This document shows positions 15,831 to 24,415 of a stretch of 31,011 nt of DNA, one piece after another. Source of the DNA: DATGMS01 sp040905145 (GTDB lineage Bacteria > Bacteroidota > Bacteroidia > Cytophagales > Cyclobacteriaceae); assembly GCA_040905145.1 (NCBI GenBank), contig JBBDSC010000147.1:1-31011 (forward strand), given 5' to 3'. The translations under genes were made by a program, and so were the position numbers. The notes beneath the pieces were generated by a model. The model was given only the letters and a program-made list of their open reading frames with translations. It was not told the origin of the DNA and made no database searches. Positions within the stretch are counted from its first letter, which is position 1. The number at the start of each line of letters is the position of its first letter.

Positions 15831-17018
15831 ATGAAAATCCTATACATCAATTCCCTTTACAGCCCTTACATAGAAGGTGGAGCAGAGATTTCCTTAAAGC
15901 TGATCGTAGAAGGGATGAAGGCAAGGGGATATGAGGTGGTTGTTTTGAGTTTGTTTCCAGGGAAAGATCTGGAAGAAAGCATGGTTGATGGGATTAAAGT
16001 TTACCGGGCAAATCTAAAAAATTTTTATTGGCCCTATGCCAAAGGCCGACCGGGCCAATCAATTCGCCTTGCCTGGCATATCAGGGACAGTTACAACAAA
16101 GGAATGAAGGATCATGTCAAAGCCGTGCTTCAGCGGGAAAAGCCTGATGTGGTTTCCTGCCATAATCTGGCCGGTTGGTCAGTGGGCGTTTGGGATGAAA
16201 TTCATAAGGAGGGAATCCCAATTGTTCAGGTTTTACACGATTTGTACCTTTTATGTGCCAACAGTAATATGTTTAAAGGGGATACTCCCTGTGCTACACA
16301 ATGTTTGAGCTGCCGCTTATTAAGGCTTAAGCACCCGGAGAAGTCGGATCAGGTCAATGCCGTGGTCGGCATCAGTAAAAGCATTTTGAGCAGGTTTATG
16401 GAGATGGGTTATTTCAAGAATGCACAAAAGTTCGTGATACATAATACCAGATCGGTGCCTGAGCCTCCTGCAAGAAAGAAAAGAGTGCCCGGAGAGCCAT
16501 TAAGGATAGGTTTTTTAGGGACTTTGTCCAAGATAAAAGGAGTAGAATGGCTAATAGAACAGTTCCAATCGTTGGATTTTAATGCCTCCCTTATTATCGG
16601 TGGCAGGGGACAGAAAGCCTATGAAGAACGGTTAAAATCCTTGGCCACTCATAAGGACATTTCATTTGTTGGCTATGTCCAATCCAATGAATTTTACAAA
16701 ATGATAGATGTCCTGGTGGTCCCTTCTTTATGGCAGGAGCCTTTGGGTATGGTGGCCATTGAAGCTTTGTCAAATAATTTGCCCATAATAGCCAATAAAA
16801 GTGGAGGCTTGCAGGAAACAGTCATAGATCGGGTAAACGGATTATTTTGTATCGCCTCCTCACCAAACTCACTGGGTGAGGCTCTAACAAGATTATATCG
16901 GGACGCTGAGCTATATAACAGGCTTATGTTAACTGCGAGAGCATCCGTTGCAGCCATACTTAGTGAGGATAGGATGATAGGGGAGTATAAATCAGTAATG
17001 GACTTATTTAACAAGTAA
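15831..17018 (+). CDS. Glycosyltransferase family 4 with a cysteine cluster
   Basis: A 395-residue retaining GT4 enzyme. The N-terminal YSPYIEGGAEISLKLIVEGM loop is a standard GT4 opening. IGFLGTLSKIKGVEWLIEQF starts the donor domain, and WQEPLGMVAIEAL (Glu303 and Glu311) is the EX7E motif with GGLQETV after it. Between the two domains lies a Cys cluster: Cys142, Cys154, Cys158 and Cys161 (C-x11-C-x3-C-x2-C) directly after VLHDLYLL. This arrangement occurs in a known GT4 subgroup and could bind a metal or iron-sulphur cluster (inference). ATG 15831 follows a 72-base gap. Specific sugar unknown. It belongs to the polysaccharide operon. Confidence 0.88.
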   Translation: MKILYINSLYSPYIEGGAEISLKLIVEGMKARGYEVVVLSLFPGKDLEESMVDGIKVYRANLKNFYWPYAKGRPGQSIRLAWHIRDSYNKGMKDHVKAVLQREKPDVVSCHNLAGWSVGVWDEIHKEGIPIVQVLHDLYLLCANSNMFKGDTPCATQCLSCRLLRLKHPEKSDQVNAVVGISKSILSRFMEMGYFKNAQKFVIHNTRSVPEPPARKKRVPGEPLRIGFLGTLSKIKGVEWLIEQFQSLDFNASLIIGGRGQKAYEERLKSLATHKDISFVGYVQSNEFYKMIDVLVVPSLWQEPLGMVAIEALSNNLPIIANKSGGLQETVIDRVNGLFCIASSPNSLGEALTRLYRDAELYNRLMLTARASVAAILSEDRMIGEYKSVMDLFNK

Positions 17019-17040
17019 TGCTTATATTTTAAAAAGACGA

Positions 17041-18252
17041 ATGGAATATATCCAACAGCCCAGCGGGGTAAAGCAAATTACTGATTTCAATTGGACAGAC
17101 ATAAAATTGTCCGAAGTAATGTTCTGCTTGTGCTTGATTTCTATTTTCCTGCCGATAAAGATTTATCCTATTGTATTTTTAATCAGTTCATTTATCTTTT
17201 ATCTGGATACCGAAAAACTGCTGGTCAGTAAATGGGTGATCTTTTTGTCGGTTTTCAGCTTATATGCGGTCATAAGCTTTTTTCTTTCTTATAACGGAGA
17301 GACCTTCATGGCCACCAACATTATAAAGCTACTGGTAAACTTTGTCTTTCTATACTTTGCTGTTGGCTGGTTGCGTCAAAGGGATAATAATAATCTGTTA
17401 AGAGGTGTTGACTTTGTTTTACATTTTATTTTTCTGCTTGTTTTTGTACAATTGGTCCTTTACCACAAAGGGATTGAATTCCGCATGCTGTGGGGAAGTT
17501 TCTCCTCGGCTCAGACCAGTGAGTTATATAAACCGGATCTGTTTTTTTGGGGTCTGGAGGATAAAAATATGTTCGGTGCCAGAATAGCCATGCTGGGTTT
17601 TCCTTACATCCTTATACCGCTCATCCGTTTTAACAAAGTTTCTTGGGGCAGGATCTGTTGGATATTTTTGTTGGCCTATTTGTCCTTGTCCAGAACCCCG
17701 GTTGTCGCCTTGCTTATAGGTGTATTTATTCTTGTTTGGATTTCCTCCAACGCCAGATGGCGCATAATCCTGGTTTTTTTTATCAGTGTTAGCCTGCCAT
17801 TCCTCCTGGAGAAATTAATAAGGGTGGAACAATTTACTTCCTCCAGAGATGGCATGGGAGTTAGGCTGGTTTATTGGAGGGCTTTTTTTGAACACTTTAC
17901 TGCCATATCCCCTCTCGGGAACGGATTTCTGAGTGCACCGGAGTTTTTGGGAAAATATGCCCAATTTTATCATGGAGAACCTCATATTCATAACACCTTT
18001 ATGACATCTTACCTTGAACTGGGAATAGTCGGCCTTGTTTCCTATTGCTTGTTTTTGGCCTATTTTTATTTGGAATGTAAAAGCCAGTTGCAGGACAATA
18101 AATTTTGGATCGCTGCTTTTCTGCCCATGCTCTCTATCATGATGATCCTGTATTCAGGTTATGACAATGATATTGTCATTTATTTGAGTATGGTTTTTTT
18201 GCTTGGCAACATTCGGTTCATTGATTTTAAAACGGTTAGAATGGGAATATAA
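17041..18252 (+). CDS. Wzy/O-antigen ligase-like polymerase
   Basis: A 403-residue membrane protein with about 10-12 hydrophobic segments and a long loop late in the chain, as in Wzy polymerases and WaaL ligases. The loop ends in HGEPHIHNTFMTSYLELGIV (His315, His317, Asn318 with downstream Glu), the best-conserved motif of the family. SRTPVVALLIG near 217 and GMGVRLVYWR near 271-280 (conserved Arg) also fit. Because it lies within a glycosyltransferase operon with a flippase, the polymerase role (joining repeat units in the periplasm) is more likely than ligation to lipid A. Start ATG 17041. The stop codon overlaps the next start by one base (TAATG). Confidence 0.82.
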   Translation: MEYIQQPSGVKQITDFNWTDIKLSEVMFCLCLISIFLPIKIYPIVFLISSFIFYLDTEKLLVSKWVIFLSVFSLYAVISFFLSYNGETFMATNIIKLLVNFVFLYFAVGWLRQRDNNNLLRGVDFVLHFIFLLVFVQLVLYHKGIEFRMLWGSFSSAQTSELYKPDLFFWGLEDKNMFGARIAMLGFPYILIPLIRFNKVSWGRICWIFLLAYLSLSRTPVVALLIGVFILVWISSNARWRIILVFFISVSLPFLLEKLIRVEQFTSSRDGMGVRLVYWRAFFEHFTAISPLGNGFLSAPEFLGKYAQFYHGEPHIHNTFMTSYLELGIVGLVSYCLFLAYFYLECKSQLQDNKFWIAAFLPMLSIMMILYSGYDNDIVIYLSMVFLLGNIRFIDFKTVRMGI

Positions 18253-19241
18253 TGCAAAAAAAACAAGTGCTAATTGATAATAGATGGGCAGGGGAAACAG
18301 GTATAGGGAGACTTTATAAAGAAGTGATCAAATTAAAACCTGAGGAAGTAGACTGTTCTTTTGTCTCCAATAAAATGGGGCTGGGCAGTCTTTTTTCACC
18401 ATTGATGCTGGCCAATGAAATAAGAAAAACAAGGGCAGACACTTTCTATAGTCCCTCTTTTATGCCCCCCCTATATTCCTCGGTCCCGTTTATATTCACG
18501 GTTCATGATCTAATGCACCTGTTCTACTATTCAAGTCTGCACAGGATATATTATCAACAAATCATCGCAAGATTGGCAAAAAAGGCCAAAAGGATCATCA
18601 CGGTCTCCCACTTTAGCAAGCAGCAATTAGTGGAATTGATGGGGATAAAAGAAGAATTGATTTCAGTAATTTACAATGGAGTGGACGAATCTTTCTTGCT
18701 CAATACCGAACAATACCCGGCGGATAGACCTTATTTATTATATGTGGGCAATCGTCGTAAAAACAAAAATATCCCGGCCATGCTGATTGCTTTTGCCCAA
18801 GCTAAAATACCCGATGATTTTATATTTCTCTTAACGGGCAATCCCGATCCGGATTTGAGTGCCCAGATAAGTGACCTGAAAATTACCAACCGGGTACGGT
18901 TTTTAGGTTTTGTGGATGAAGCCGAACTGCCCAAGCTTTACAAAGGGGCACATGCCACCTTATTTGTTTCGCTTATGGAAGGGTTCGGGCTACCCCTCCT
19001 AGAATCTATGGCCTCCGGTACCCCGGTTTTGACTTCAAAGGAAAGTTCTTTGCCTGAAATTGCCGGTAATGCAGCGTTGTGTGTGAACCCTTTTGATGTG
19101 GAAGAAATTGCGGAAGGGATAGAGAGGTTGGTGAATGACAAAATATTGTATAAAGAATTTGTAGAAAAAGGATATCAACGTGCTAAGGATTTCCCTTGGA
19201 AAGCTACGGCAAAGGAGACTTGGCAGATTATCCTTTCCTGA
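18252..19241 (+). CDS. Glycosyltransferase family 4 (mannosyltransferase-like)
   Basis: A 329-residue GT4 enzyme. GETGIGRLYKEVI near 14-26 is the Gly-rich N-terminal loop, HDLMHL near 85-90 and SHFSKQQL near 119-126 are conserved acceptor-side motifs, YVGNRRKNKNIPAMLIAF opens the donor domain, and EGFGLPLLE (Glu243 and Glu251) is the EX7E catalytic motif followed by GTPVLTSKESSLPEIAG. This set is typical of WbdA/MtfB-like mannosyltransferases, but the sugar is not provable here. ATG 18252 overlaps the TAA of the polymerase gene by one base, indicating coupled translation. Confidence 0.88.
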   Translation: MQKKQVLIDNRWAGETGIGRLYKEVIKLKPEEVDCSFVSNKMGLGSLFSPLMLANEIRKTRADTFYSPSFMPPLYSSVPFIFTVHDLMHLFYYSSLHRIYYQQIIARLAKKAKRIITVSHFSKQQLVELMGIKEELISVIYNGVDESFLLNTEQYPADRPYLLYVGNRRKNKNIPAMLIAFAQAKIPDDFIFLLTGNPDPDLSAQISDLKITNRVRFLGFVDEAELPKLYKGAHATLFVSLMEGFGLPLLESMASGTPVLTSKESSLPEIAGNAALCVNPFDVEEIAEGIERLVNDKILYKEFVEKGYQRAKDFPWKATAKETWQIILS

Positions 19242-19271
19242 TTTAGATTAATAAAGTTAAGCTGATATAGA

Positions 19272-20990
19272 ATGATTGAAATGAATATGTTCAAAAGAGT
19301 TATAGTATTGTTTTTTGCCGTTTTCCTTCAGTGTGCAATAGTCTTTGCCCAAGCAGAAAGCAGTAATAAGGGATTATTAAATGTAAAAAACAATAAGGCA
19401 ATTGGTGATGGTATAGCCGATGATACAAAAGCCATCCAGGAAACCATCAACAAAGCAGCGGAAGGTGATACAGTATTTATTCCGGAAGGCACTTATTTAG
19501 TGAGGGCTATTGGTTTAAAGTCAGGTGTCCATATCAAATCGGAAGGCCTATTGACCCAACAAATAGACGGAGAGAAAGAAGGGTTTTCCATATCCAGACA
19601 AAATTCTTCCGCCCCTTTGTTCAGGGGGAAAGACATTTCAAATGTTTCCCTTTCATTTAGGGCTCAAACTTTGAATGAAGCGGTTTACCTTTCCGGAAGC
19701 CGGGATGTGGTCATTACCAAAAGTACCCTTATGGGCGATTCTACTAAAATTCAGTCTTTTGCAGGAATACTGCTTTATGATTGCGAAAATATTTCCATCG
19801 AAAAGACGACCATTAGCCATTATGGTTCAGAAAGGACAGATCCCGCTATCTATCAGCCGGGAACAGCAGTAAGGATCCTTTCCAGTAACAATATTTCAGT
19901 TATCCATTGTAATATTCTAGACAATGGGGAAAATGGTGTTTTTATACATGAAAGTCCAGATGTGGAGGTAAGTAACAATCGTTTATTAAATAACGGTATG
20001 AGTGCCATACAGGTGGCGTTTGGTAGTAAGAGCATTGAAAAAAACTACAAGTTCATCAATAATTTAATGGAGGGCAATGCCGCCGACGCCATAGACATCA
20101 ATAACCGGTCACCTAGGGAATTCCTGGATATAAATTGCCTGATTAGGGATAATATCAGCCGTAGAAATGGATTTGTGAAGGGGGAATCCACACGGGATGG
20201 TTCGGGGATTGCCACCTTGGTCAATGTTTCGGGGGTGGAGATTTTGAACAATACAGCAGAAAAAAACAATCGCCCCTCCTTATATATTGAAGATTGTGGG
20301 AATATTTACGCCACAGGCAATCAGTCGGATAATCAGGTGGAGGTGGTAGAGCGGTTTCAAGAATTGAACCTGTCCAATAACACTTTTAGTATAGTCAGTC
20401 TTCTGGCCAATGTAAAGGGTAAAAAGCTAATGTTGGACAACAATAAGCTTCATTCTCTATCCTTGCCCAATGGCATTCACGTGGATTCTCTGATTTTAAG
20501 AAACAATATTATAGCGAATGCAAATTTGAATTTTAACATGACAGGGAATGTGGAAATGGTGGGGAATACCGTAGCCAGTAATGCAAAGGATGGTGCTATA
20601 CTGATTGTGAGGGTAAACAGTGCCCATTTGGAAAAGAATCAAATCGTCAGTACCCAATCACAAGCCATCACTATTAGGAATTTGGCTGAGAATGTCTGCA
20701 TCATTGATAATGACATTAAATCGATAAATACCTGCATATATGATGATGGGTCCAAAGGATTAAATGTTACCGGAAATAAATTAGTCTCCCTGAAAGGGGG
20801 GCGGTTCCGGCATACTATGGTAAGTAGAAACCCAAATCAACTCTTCCTTTCAAACAATGTGCATGTAAGTGGCCGTAGGGAGAGCGCATTACGCCTGGAA
20901 GGTCAGGGTACTGCCCAAATAATTGAGGAAGAGATCAAATGGGGGTATGCTGAGTATGGTTCGGTAGAAGTGAAAGAAACAATAGATTAA
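19272..20990 (+). CDS. Secreted right-handed beta-helix protein (pectate lyase 3-like)
   Basis: A 572-residue exported protein. A signal peptide (about residues 6-27, hydrophobic stretch ending IVFAQAE) is followed by GDGIADDTKAIQETINKA and GDTVFIPEGTYLV, the hallmark start of pectate-lyase-3 / glycosyl hydrolase 28-like helices. From ~110 to ~540 the chain is a series of ~22-residue coils with Asn ladders (NISVIHCNILDNGENGVFI, VEVSNNRLLNNGMSAIQV, VEILNNTAEKNN). No catalytic set could be identified. Candidate activities are lyase, C5-epimerase or hydrolase on the glycan produced by the operon, as with AlgG/AlgL-like proteins in other loci. Starts at 19272, 19281 or 19287 (MFKR) all fit. It lies inside the operon (30 bases after the GT4 gene, 43 bases before a GT2 gene), arguing for a dedicated role. 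Confidence 0.8.
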   Translation: MIEMNMFKRVIVLFFAVFLQCAIVFAQAESSNKGLLNVKNNKAIGDGIADDTKAIQETINKAAEGDTVFIPEGTYLVRAIGLKSGVHIKSEGLLTQQIDGEKEGFSISRQNSSAPLFRGKDISNVSLSFRAQTLNEAVYLSGSRDVVITKSTLMGDSTKIQSFAGILLYDCENISIEKTTISHYGSERTDPAIYQPGTAVRILSSNNISVIHCNILDNGENGVFIHESPDVEVSNNRLLNNGMSAIQVAFGSKSIEKNYKFINNLMEGNAADAIDINNRSPREFLDINCLIRDNISRRNGFVKGESTRDGSGIATLVNVSGVEILNNTAEKNNRPSLYIEDCGNIYATGNQSDNQVEVVERFQELNLSNNTFSIVSLLANVKGKKLMLDNNKLHSLSLPNGIHVDSLILRNNIIANANLNFNMTGNVEMVGNTVASNAKDGAILIVRVNSAHLEKNQIVSTQSQAITIRNLAENVCIIDNDIKSINTCIYDDGSKGLNVTGNKLVSLKGGRFRHTMVSRNPNQLFLSNNVHVSGRRESALRLEGQGTAQIIEEEIKWGYAEYGSVEVKETID

Positions 20991-21033
20991 ATCAAATGAA
21001 TCAACGAAACTTGTCCAGCATTGGCTATAATTA

Positions 21034-21954
21034 ATGAAGATAATCCTTTATATACCGACCCTCAACGCAGGCGAAAAATGGCCTATGGTTGTAAAAAGTC
21101 TTCGGGCACAGACTTATCCTATCTCTCAAGTAGTGATTATTGATTCAGGATCCAAAGACCACACCTTGGCAGATCATTTTACAGAGGGTTTTGAAATTAT
21201 TGAAATAGACAAAAGGAATTTCGATCATGGGGGTACCCGGCATATGGCCGTGGAAAAATATCCAGATGCAGATATTTATGCCTTTCTTACACAGGATGCC
21301 ATATTAGCGAATGACCAGGCCCTTGAGAAGATGGTGCGGACATTTGAAAGTGATCCAAAGCTGGGCATGGTTTACGGCAGACAGCTGCCTCACAAAGGGG
21401 CAAAAGAAAGGGAAGCACATGCCCGTTTGTTTAATTACCCACCAGGTTCCCAAATCAGAAGCCTTCCAGATGCAGATAAATATGGGATAAAGACCATATC
21501 CTGTTCCAATTCATTTGCAGCTTATAGAAAAACAGCTTATAGGGAAGTGGGGGGCTTTCCTTCCGGAACAATACTGGGAGAAGATGTGATCATTGCGGGT
21601 AAAATGTTGCTCAAAGGCTGGCATATGGCTTATTTGGCAGATGCTCAGGTTTACCACTCCCATTATTATACCTTAAAAGAAGAATTCAAACGCTATTTTG
21701 ATATTGGCGTGTTTCACGCTACGAATTTATGGATATTTGAAAATTTTGGTAAGGCAGAAAGTGAAGGTTTCAAATATTTAAAGTCCGAATTGTCTTATCT
21801 GCTTAAAAATAACGTGTGGGTTCTTCCTAAAGCAGGCCTCTCCGTTTTCGCAAAATTGTTAGGCTATAAAATGGGACTCCTCCACCATAAACTGCCACTG
21901 AAATTAAATCAATCTTTCTCGATGCACCGGGCCTATTGGAACCATCCTCAATAG
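21034..21954 (+). CDS. Glycosyltransferase family 2, rhamnosyltransferase-like
   Basis: A 306-residue GT2 enzyme. IILYIPTLNAGEKWPMVVKS and VIIDSGSKDHT form the UDP/dTDP-binding half. FDHGGTRHMAV matches the F-N/D-HGGTRN motif of dTDP-rhamnosyltransferases, YAFLTQDAIL holds the DxD equivalent (TQDA), and GEDVIIAGKMLLKGW is the ED motif region. YHSHYYTLKEEFKRYFDIGVFH is also typical of rhamnosyltransferases. A rhamnose donor is therefore the best guess, but no dTDP-rhamnose synthesis genes (rmlABCD) lie in the window. Start ATG 21034. It is followed by a 198-base gap before the last gene of the locus. Confidence 0.85.
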   Translation: MKIILYIPTLNAGEKWPMVVKSLRAQTYPISQVVIIDSGSKDHTLADHFTEGFEIIEIDKRNFDHGGTRHMAVEKYPDADIYAFLTQDAILANDQALEKMVRTFESDPKLGMVYGRQLPHKGAKEREAHARLFNYPPGSQIRSLPDADKYGIKTISCSNSFAAYRKTAYREVGGFPSGTILGEDVIIAGKMLLKGWHMAYLADAQVYHSHYYTLKEEFKRYFDIGVFHATNLWIFENFGKAESEGFKYLKSELSYLLKNNVWVLPKAGLSVFAKLLGYKMGLLHHKLPLKLNQSFSMHRAYWNHPQ

Positions 21955-22046
21955 CTTTCATTTATTTCTTTTTTGACCTTTTCATATCAAACTTTCCTAC
22001 CCAATATGTAGAAAAATTTCGCATAATTATCAGCCCAAATAGGGCC

Positions 22047-22071
22047 AAAATGCGCTTAATAATGCGATTTT
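22047..22071. other. Weak hairpin in the gap before the initiating transferase
   Basis: AAAAT-g-CGC pairs with GCG-ATTTT around an 8-base loop. It has T/A arms in both directions but no extended T-tract. It is the only structure I see in 21955-22152. It might attenuate transcription into the last gene or be chance. Confidence 0.25.
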
Positions 22072-22152
22072 GAGCATAATGATGCTGGCATGTTTGTTGA
22101 AATATTCCTGAATATAGAAAAAAAGGAATTTTTGATTTAAATATTATAAGAT

Positions 22153-22869
22153 ATGTTACGGAATAGTCAAAAGCAAGATATAGTTCATGGAAGATACGAA
22201 AATGATGTGATGGTTCCAACCTTAACGTCATTTTCCAATTTTAGAGAAGATTCCACGGGATTCACTATTAAAGAAGGCTTTGATGAAAGTACTAGAATCA
22301 TTAAAAGGGCATTTGATATTTGTTTTTCATTAACAGTTATGATTTTGGGTTTGCCCCTTTTTGTGATGTTGATGATTATTACCAAACTTACTTCCAAAGG
22401 CCCCATCTTCTACAAGCAGCAAAGGATAGGAATAAATGAAAAACCATTCAATATCTACAAGTTTAGGAGTATGTATGAAGATGCTGAAAAATGTGGTCCT
22501 CAGCTTTCCAAAGATAATGATCCAAGGATAACCAAATGGGGTGAAATTATGAGAAAAACCCGTTTGGATGAGCTTCCCCAATTTTGGAATGTATTAAGGG
22601 GTGACATGTCAGTAGTAGGGCCAAGACCTGAAAGGCAGCATTTTATCCAACAGATCGTCGCCAAAGCTCCAGGGTACAAGACGTTGTTAAGCATCAAACC
22701 GGGGATTACTTCTATAGGGCAGGTAAATTATGGTTATGCAGAAAATGTGGATCAGATGTGTCAACGCATGCTGTTTGACTTAAGGTATTTAAATGAAGTA
22801 AACATCCAAACAGATATAAATATTATCCTGCAAACGGTAAAAGTGATGTGTCAGGGAAGAGGTAAATAA
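22153..22869 (+). CDS. Initiating sugar transferase (polyprenyl phosphate phosphoglycosyltransferase)
   Basis: A 238-residue monotopic phosphoglycosyltransferase (bacterial sugar transferase domain, PF02397). It transfers a sugar-1-phosphate to undecaprenyl phosphate and starts each repeat unit. A single re-entrant hydrophobic helix (~53-78) is followed by KGPIFYKQQRIG, IYKFRSM at 101-107, RKTRLDELPQFWNVLRGDMS with the Asp139-Glu140 catalytic dyad, and VGPRPE at 155-160. It is the short PglC-like form, without the four-helix N-terminal domain of WbaP/WcaJ. Instead it has a hydrophilic ~50-residue N-terminal extension. Start ATG 22153. It is the last gene of the locus, followed by a long hairpin and T-tract. 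Acceptor sugar not determinable. Confidence 0.92.
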   Translation: MLRNSQKQDIVHGRYENDVMVPTLTSFSNFREDSTGFTIKEGFDESTRIIKRAFDICFSLTVMILGLPLFVMLMIITKLTSKGPIFYKQQRIGINEKPFNIYKFRSMYEDAEKCGPQLSKDNDPRITKWGEIMRKTRLDELPQFWNVLRGDMSVVGPRPERQHFIQQIVAKAPGYKTLLSIKPGITSIGQVNYGYAENVDQMCQRMLFDLRYLNEVNIQTDINIILQTVKVMCQGRGK

Positions 22870-22879
22870 CCACGATCAG

Positions 22880-22973
22880 CCAATTTTTATTGGATCAATA
22901 AAGCGGGACAATTAATTGGGTGGAAAGGCAACTATAAGTTTTCTTTTCATCCAGTGATTGTCCCTATTTTTTT
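22880..22973 (+). terminator. Tandem hairpins with T-tract ending the polysaccharide locus
   Basis: First, a small hairpin CCAAT-tttt-ATTGG with no T-run. Then GGGACAAT (22905-22912) pairs with ATTGTCCC (22957-22964), and inside it TGGGTGgAAA pairs with TTTCATCCA allowing a bulge and a wobble. TATTTTTTT follows. The long extended stem is unusual for a simple terminator. The rest of the 291-base gap up to 23160 shows no other feature except a Shine-Dalgarno before the next gene. Confidence 0.65.
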
Positions 22974-23146
22974 ACCAATTTTGTATCATCTCTTTCTCCG
23001 ATTTTAAAATTGCTATTAGGCCCCTCGTCAAGGGAAGCAATGTATGCCGCTTTGTTTACCAAATACCCTCAAATGATGGGATATATTAAATATCTTGTAA
23101 ATTCGCTTTTTGTTTTAAACAACCATCGGTAATAAATCACGAACAG

Positions 23147-23153
23147 AAAGAGG
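23147..23153 (+). promoter_or_regulatory. Ribosome binding site fixing a GTG start
   Basis: AAAGAGG ends 7 bases before GTG 23161. No in-frame ATG lies at a sensible distance, and the signal peptide begins right after the GTG, so this site decides the start. Confidence 0.5.
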
Positions 23154-23160
23154 TATAAAA

Positions 23161-24366
23161 GTGAACCATAAATATTCTAAGTTTCTTGTCATTCTTTTAA
23201 TAGTAACCCTACAAGGGGGGAATTCTGTACTTGCCCAAAACTACCAGGTCAGTTTGCTGACCTGTGATCCGGGAGAGGAACTTTACAGCGCATTTGGCCA
23301 TAATGCGGTACGGGTTTTAGACTTGGAAACAGGGAGAGATATTGTTTTCAACTATGGGACATTTGACTTTGATACGCCCAATTTTTATGTAAAGTTTGCC
23401 CGTGGAAAATTGGATTATATGCTTAGTGTAAGCACATATGAACAATTCATTCTACATTACCAGTACCTTCAAAGGAGCGTAAGGGAGCAGGTGCTGGATC
23501 TTTCACCCGAGCAAACTCTTAGGATGGTCCAATTTCTCCAAGAGAACTACCAACCTGAAAATCGGTTTTACCGTTATGATTTTTTCTTTGACAATTGTGC
23601 TACCAGGATAAGGGATATGATAGAAATCGTATTAGGAGATCAGTTGAAGTGGGATGAATCCAAGGGCTCCATGGACAAAAGTTTCAGGGATTTGATCGAC
23701 GAATATGTTTATCGTATGCCCTGGGCAGATTTTGGGATTGATTTGGCTTTGGGAAGTGTGATTGACCGTAAGGCGACAGAGAGGGAAAAACAGTTTTTGC
23801 CTGATTACATGGAGATTGCTTTTTCAAAGGCAATGATAGTGGGAGATGGGCCTTCACGGCCCTTAATTAAATCCTCATCTACTGTTTTAGAAATGGCTCC
23901 TCCTGAATTGCAGGGAAGCATTTTCAATCCTTATCTTTTATTCTGGGTCCTGGCCCTGGTAGGCACAGCATTTACCTATGTTGGTTTTAAGAAAAAGCGG
24001 CTTTATATTGGTATGGATGTGTTATTGTTCGGAACACTAGGTATAACAGGTGTTGTTATCTTTTTTCTTTGGTTTTTCACTGATCATTCCGCTACTCTTT
24101 ATAATTGGAATATCCTTTGGGCATTTCCTCTGCACCTGGTCCTGGTCTTTGGGTTGTGGTCCAGCTATCCTGGAGAGTGGGTCAGGAAATACCTGATGTT
24201 TGCCTTGATTATGGCAGATGCCGCAGTTGTCTTCTGGATTTTAGGATGGCAATCTTTTCATCCAAGTATTCTTCCTTTGCTCCTTATTATCATTCTTAGG
24301 ACGAATTATCTTTATTATAATTTGGAAAGGTTAAAATCACTTCAAGGAAATAAAGGAAATCACTAA
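23161..24366 (+). CDS. DUF4105/Lnb-type protein, candidate lipoprotein N-acyltransferase
   Basis: A 401-residue envelope protein with the DUF4105 (Lnb_N, PF13387) domain. Bacteroidota lack Lnt, and a DUF4105 protein has been reported as their lipoprotein N-acyltransferase, Lnb. A signal peptide (1-25, ending VLAQ) puts the N-terminal domain in the periplasm. LYSAFGHNAVRV carries His47 and FFFDNCATRIRD carries Cys146, the expected Cys-His catalytic pair. Residues ~258-390 hold about five membrane helices, forming a C-terminal membrane domain. Start is GTG 23161 with an AAAGAGG site 7 bases upstream. It follows the end of the polysaccharide locus and precedes uvrB by 49 bases on the same strand. 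Function is inferred from the domain; I could not run a structure or profile comparison. Confidence 0.72.
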   Translation: MNHKYSKFLVILLIVTLQGGNSVLAQNYQVSLLTCDPGEELYSAFGHNAVRVLDLETGRDIVFNYGTFDFDTPNFYVKFARGKLDYMLSVSTYEQFILHYQYLQRSVREQVLDLSPEQTLRMVQFLQENYQPENRFYRYDFFFDNCATRIRDMIEIVLGDQLKWDESKGSMDKSFRDLIDEYVYRMPWADFGIDLALGSVIDRKATEREKQFLPDYMEIAFSKAMIVGDGPSRPLIKSSSTVLEMAPPELQGSIFNPYLLFWVLALVGTAFTYVGFKKKRLYIGMDVLLFGTLGITGVVIFFLWFFTDHSATLYNWNILWAFPLHLVLVFGLWSSYPGEWVRKYLMFALIMADAAVVFWILGWQSFHPSILPLLLIIILRTNYLYYNLERLKSLQGNKGNH

Positions 24367-24415
24367 ACTAATTTGCCTTAAAAAAGCGTTGAACAAAGAT
24401 ATTGAAGCGAAAATT

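Noticed and set aside
21962..22231. An 89-residue minus-strand frame in the gap before the sugar transferase
   Set aside because: It overlaps the start of the well-supported sugar transferase, has no ribosome site, and its composition resembles AT-rich non-coding sequence.
22870..23160. A CRISPR array or small RNA gene in the gap after the polysaccharide locus
   Set aside because: No regularly spaced repeats are present, and the structure is fully explained by the hairpins ending the locus.
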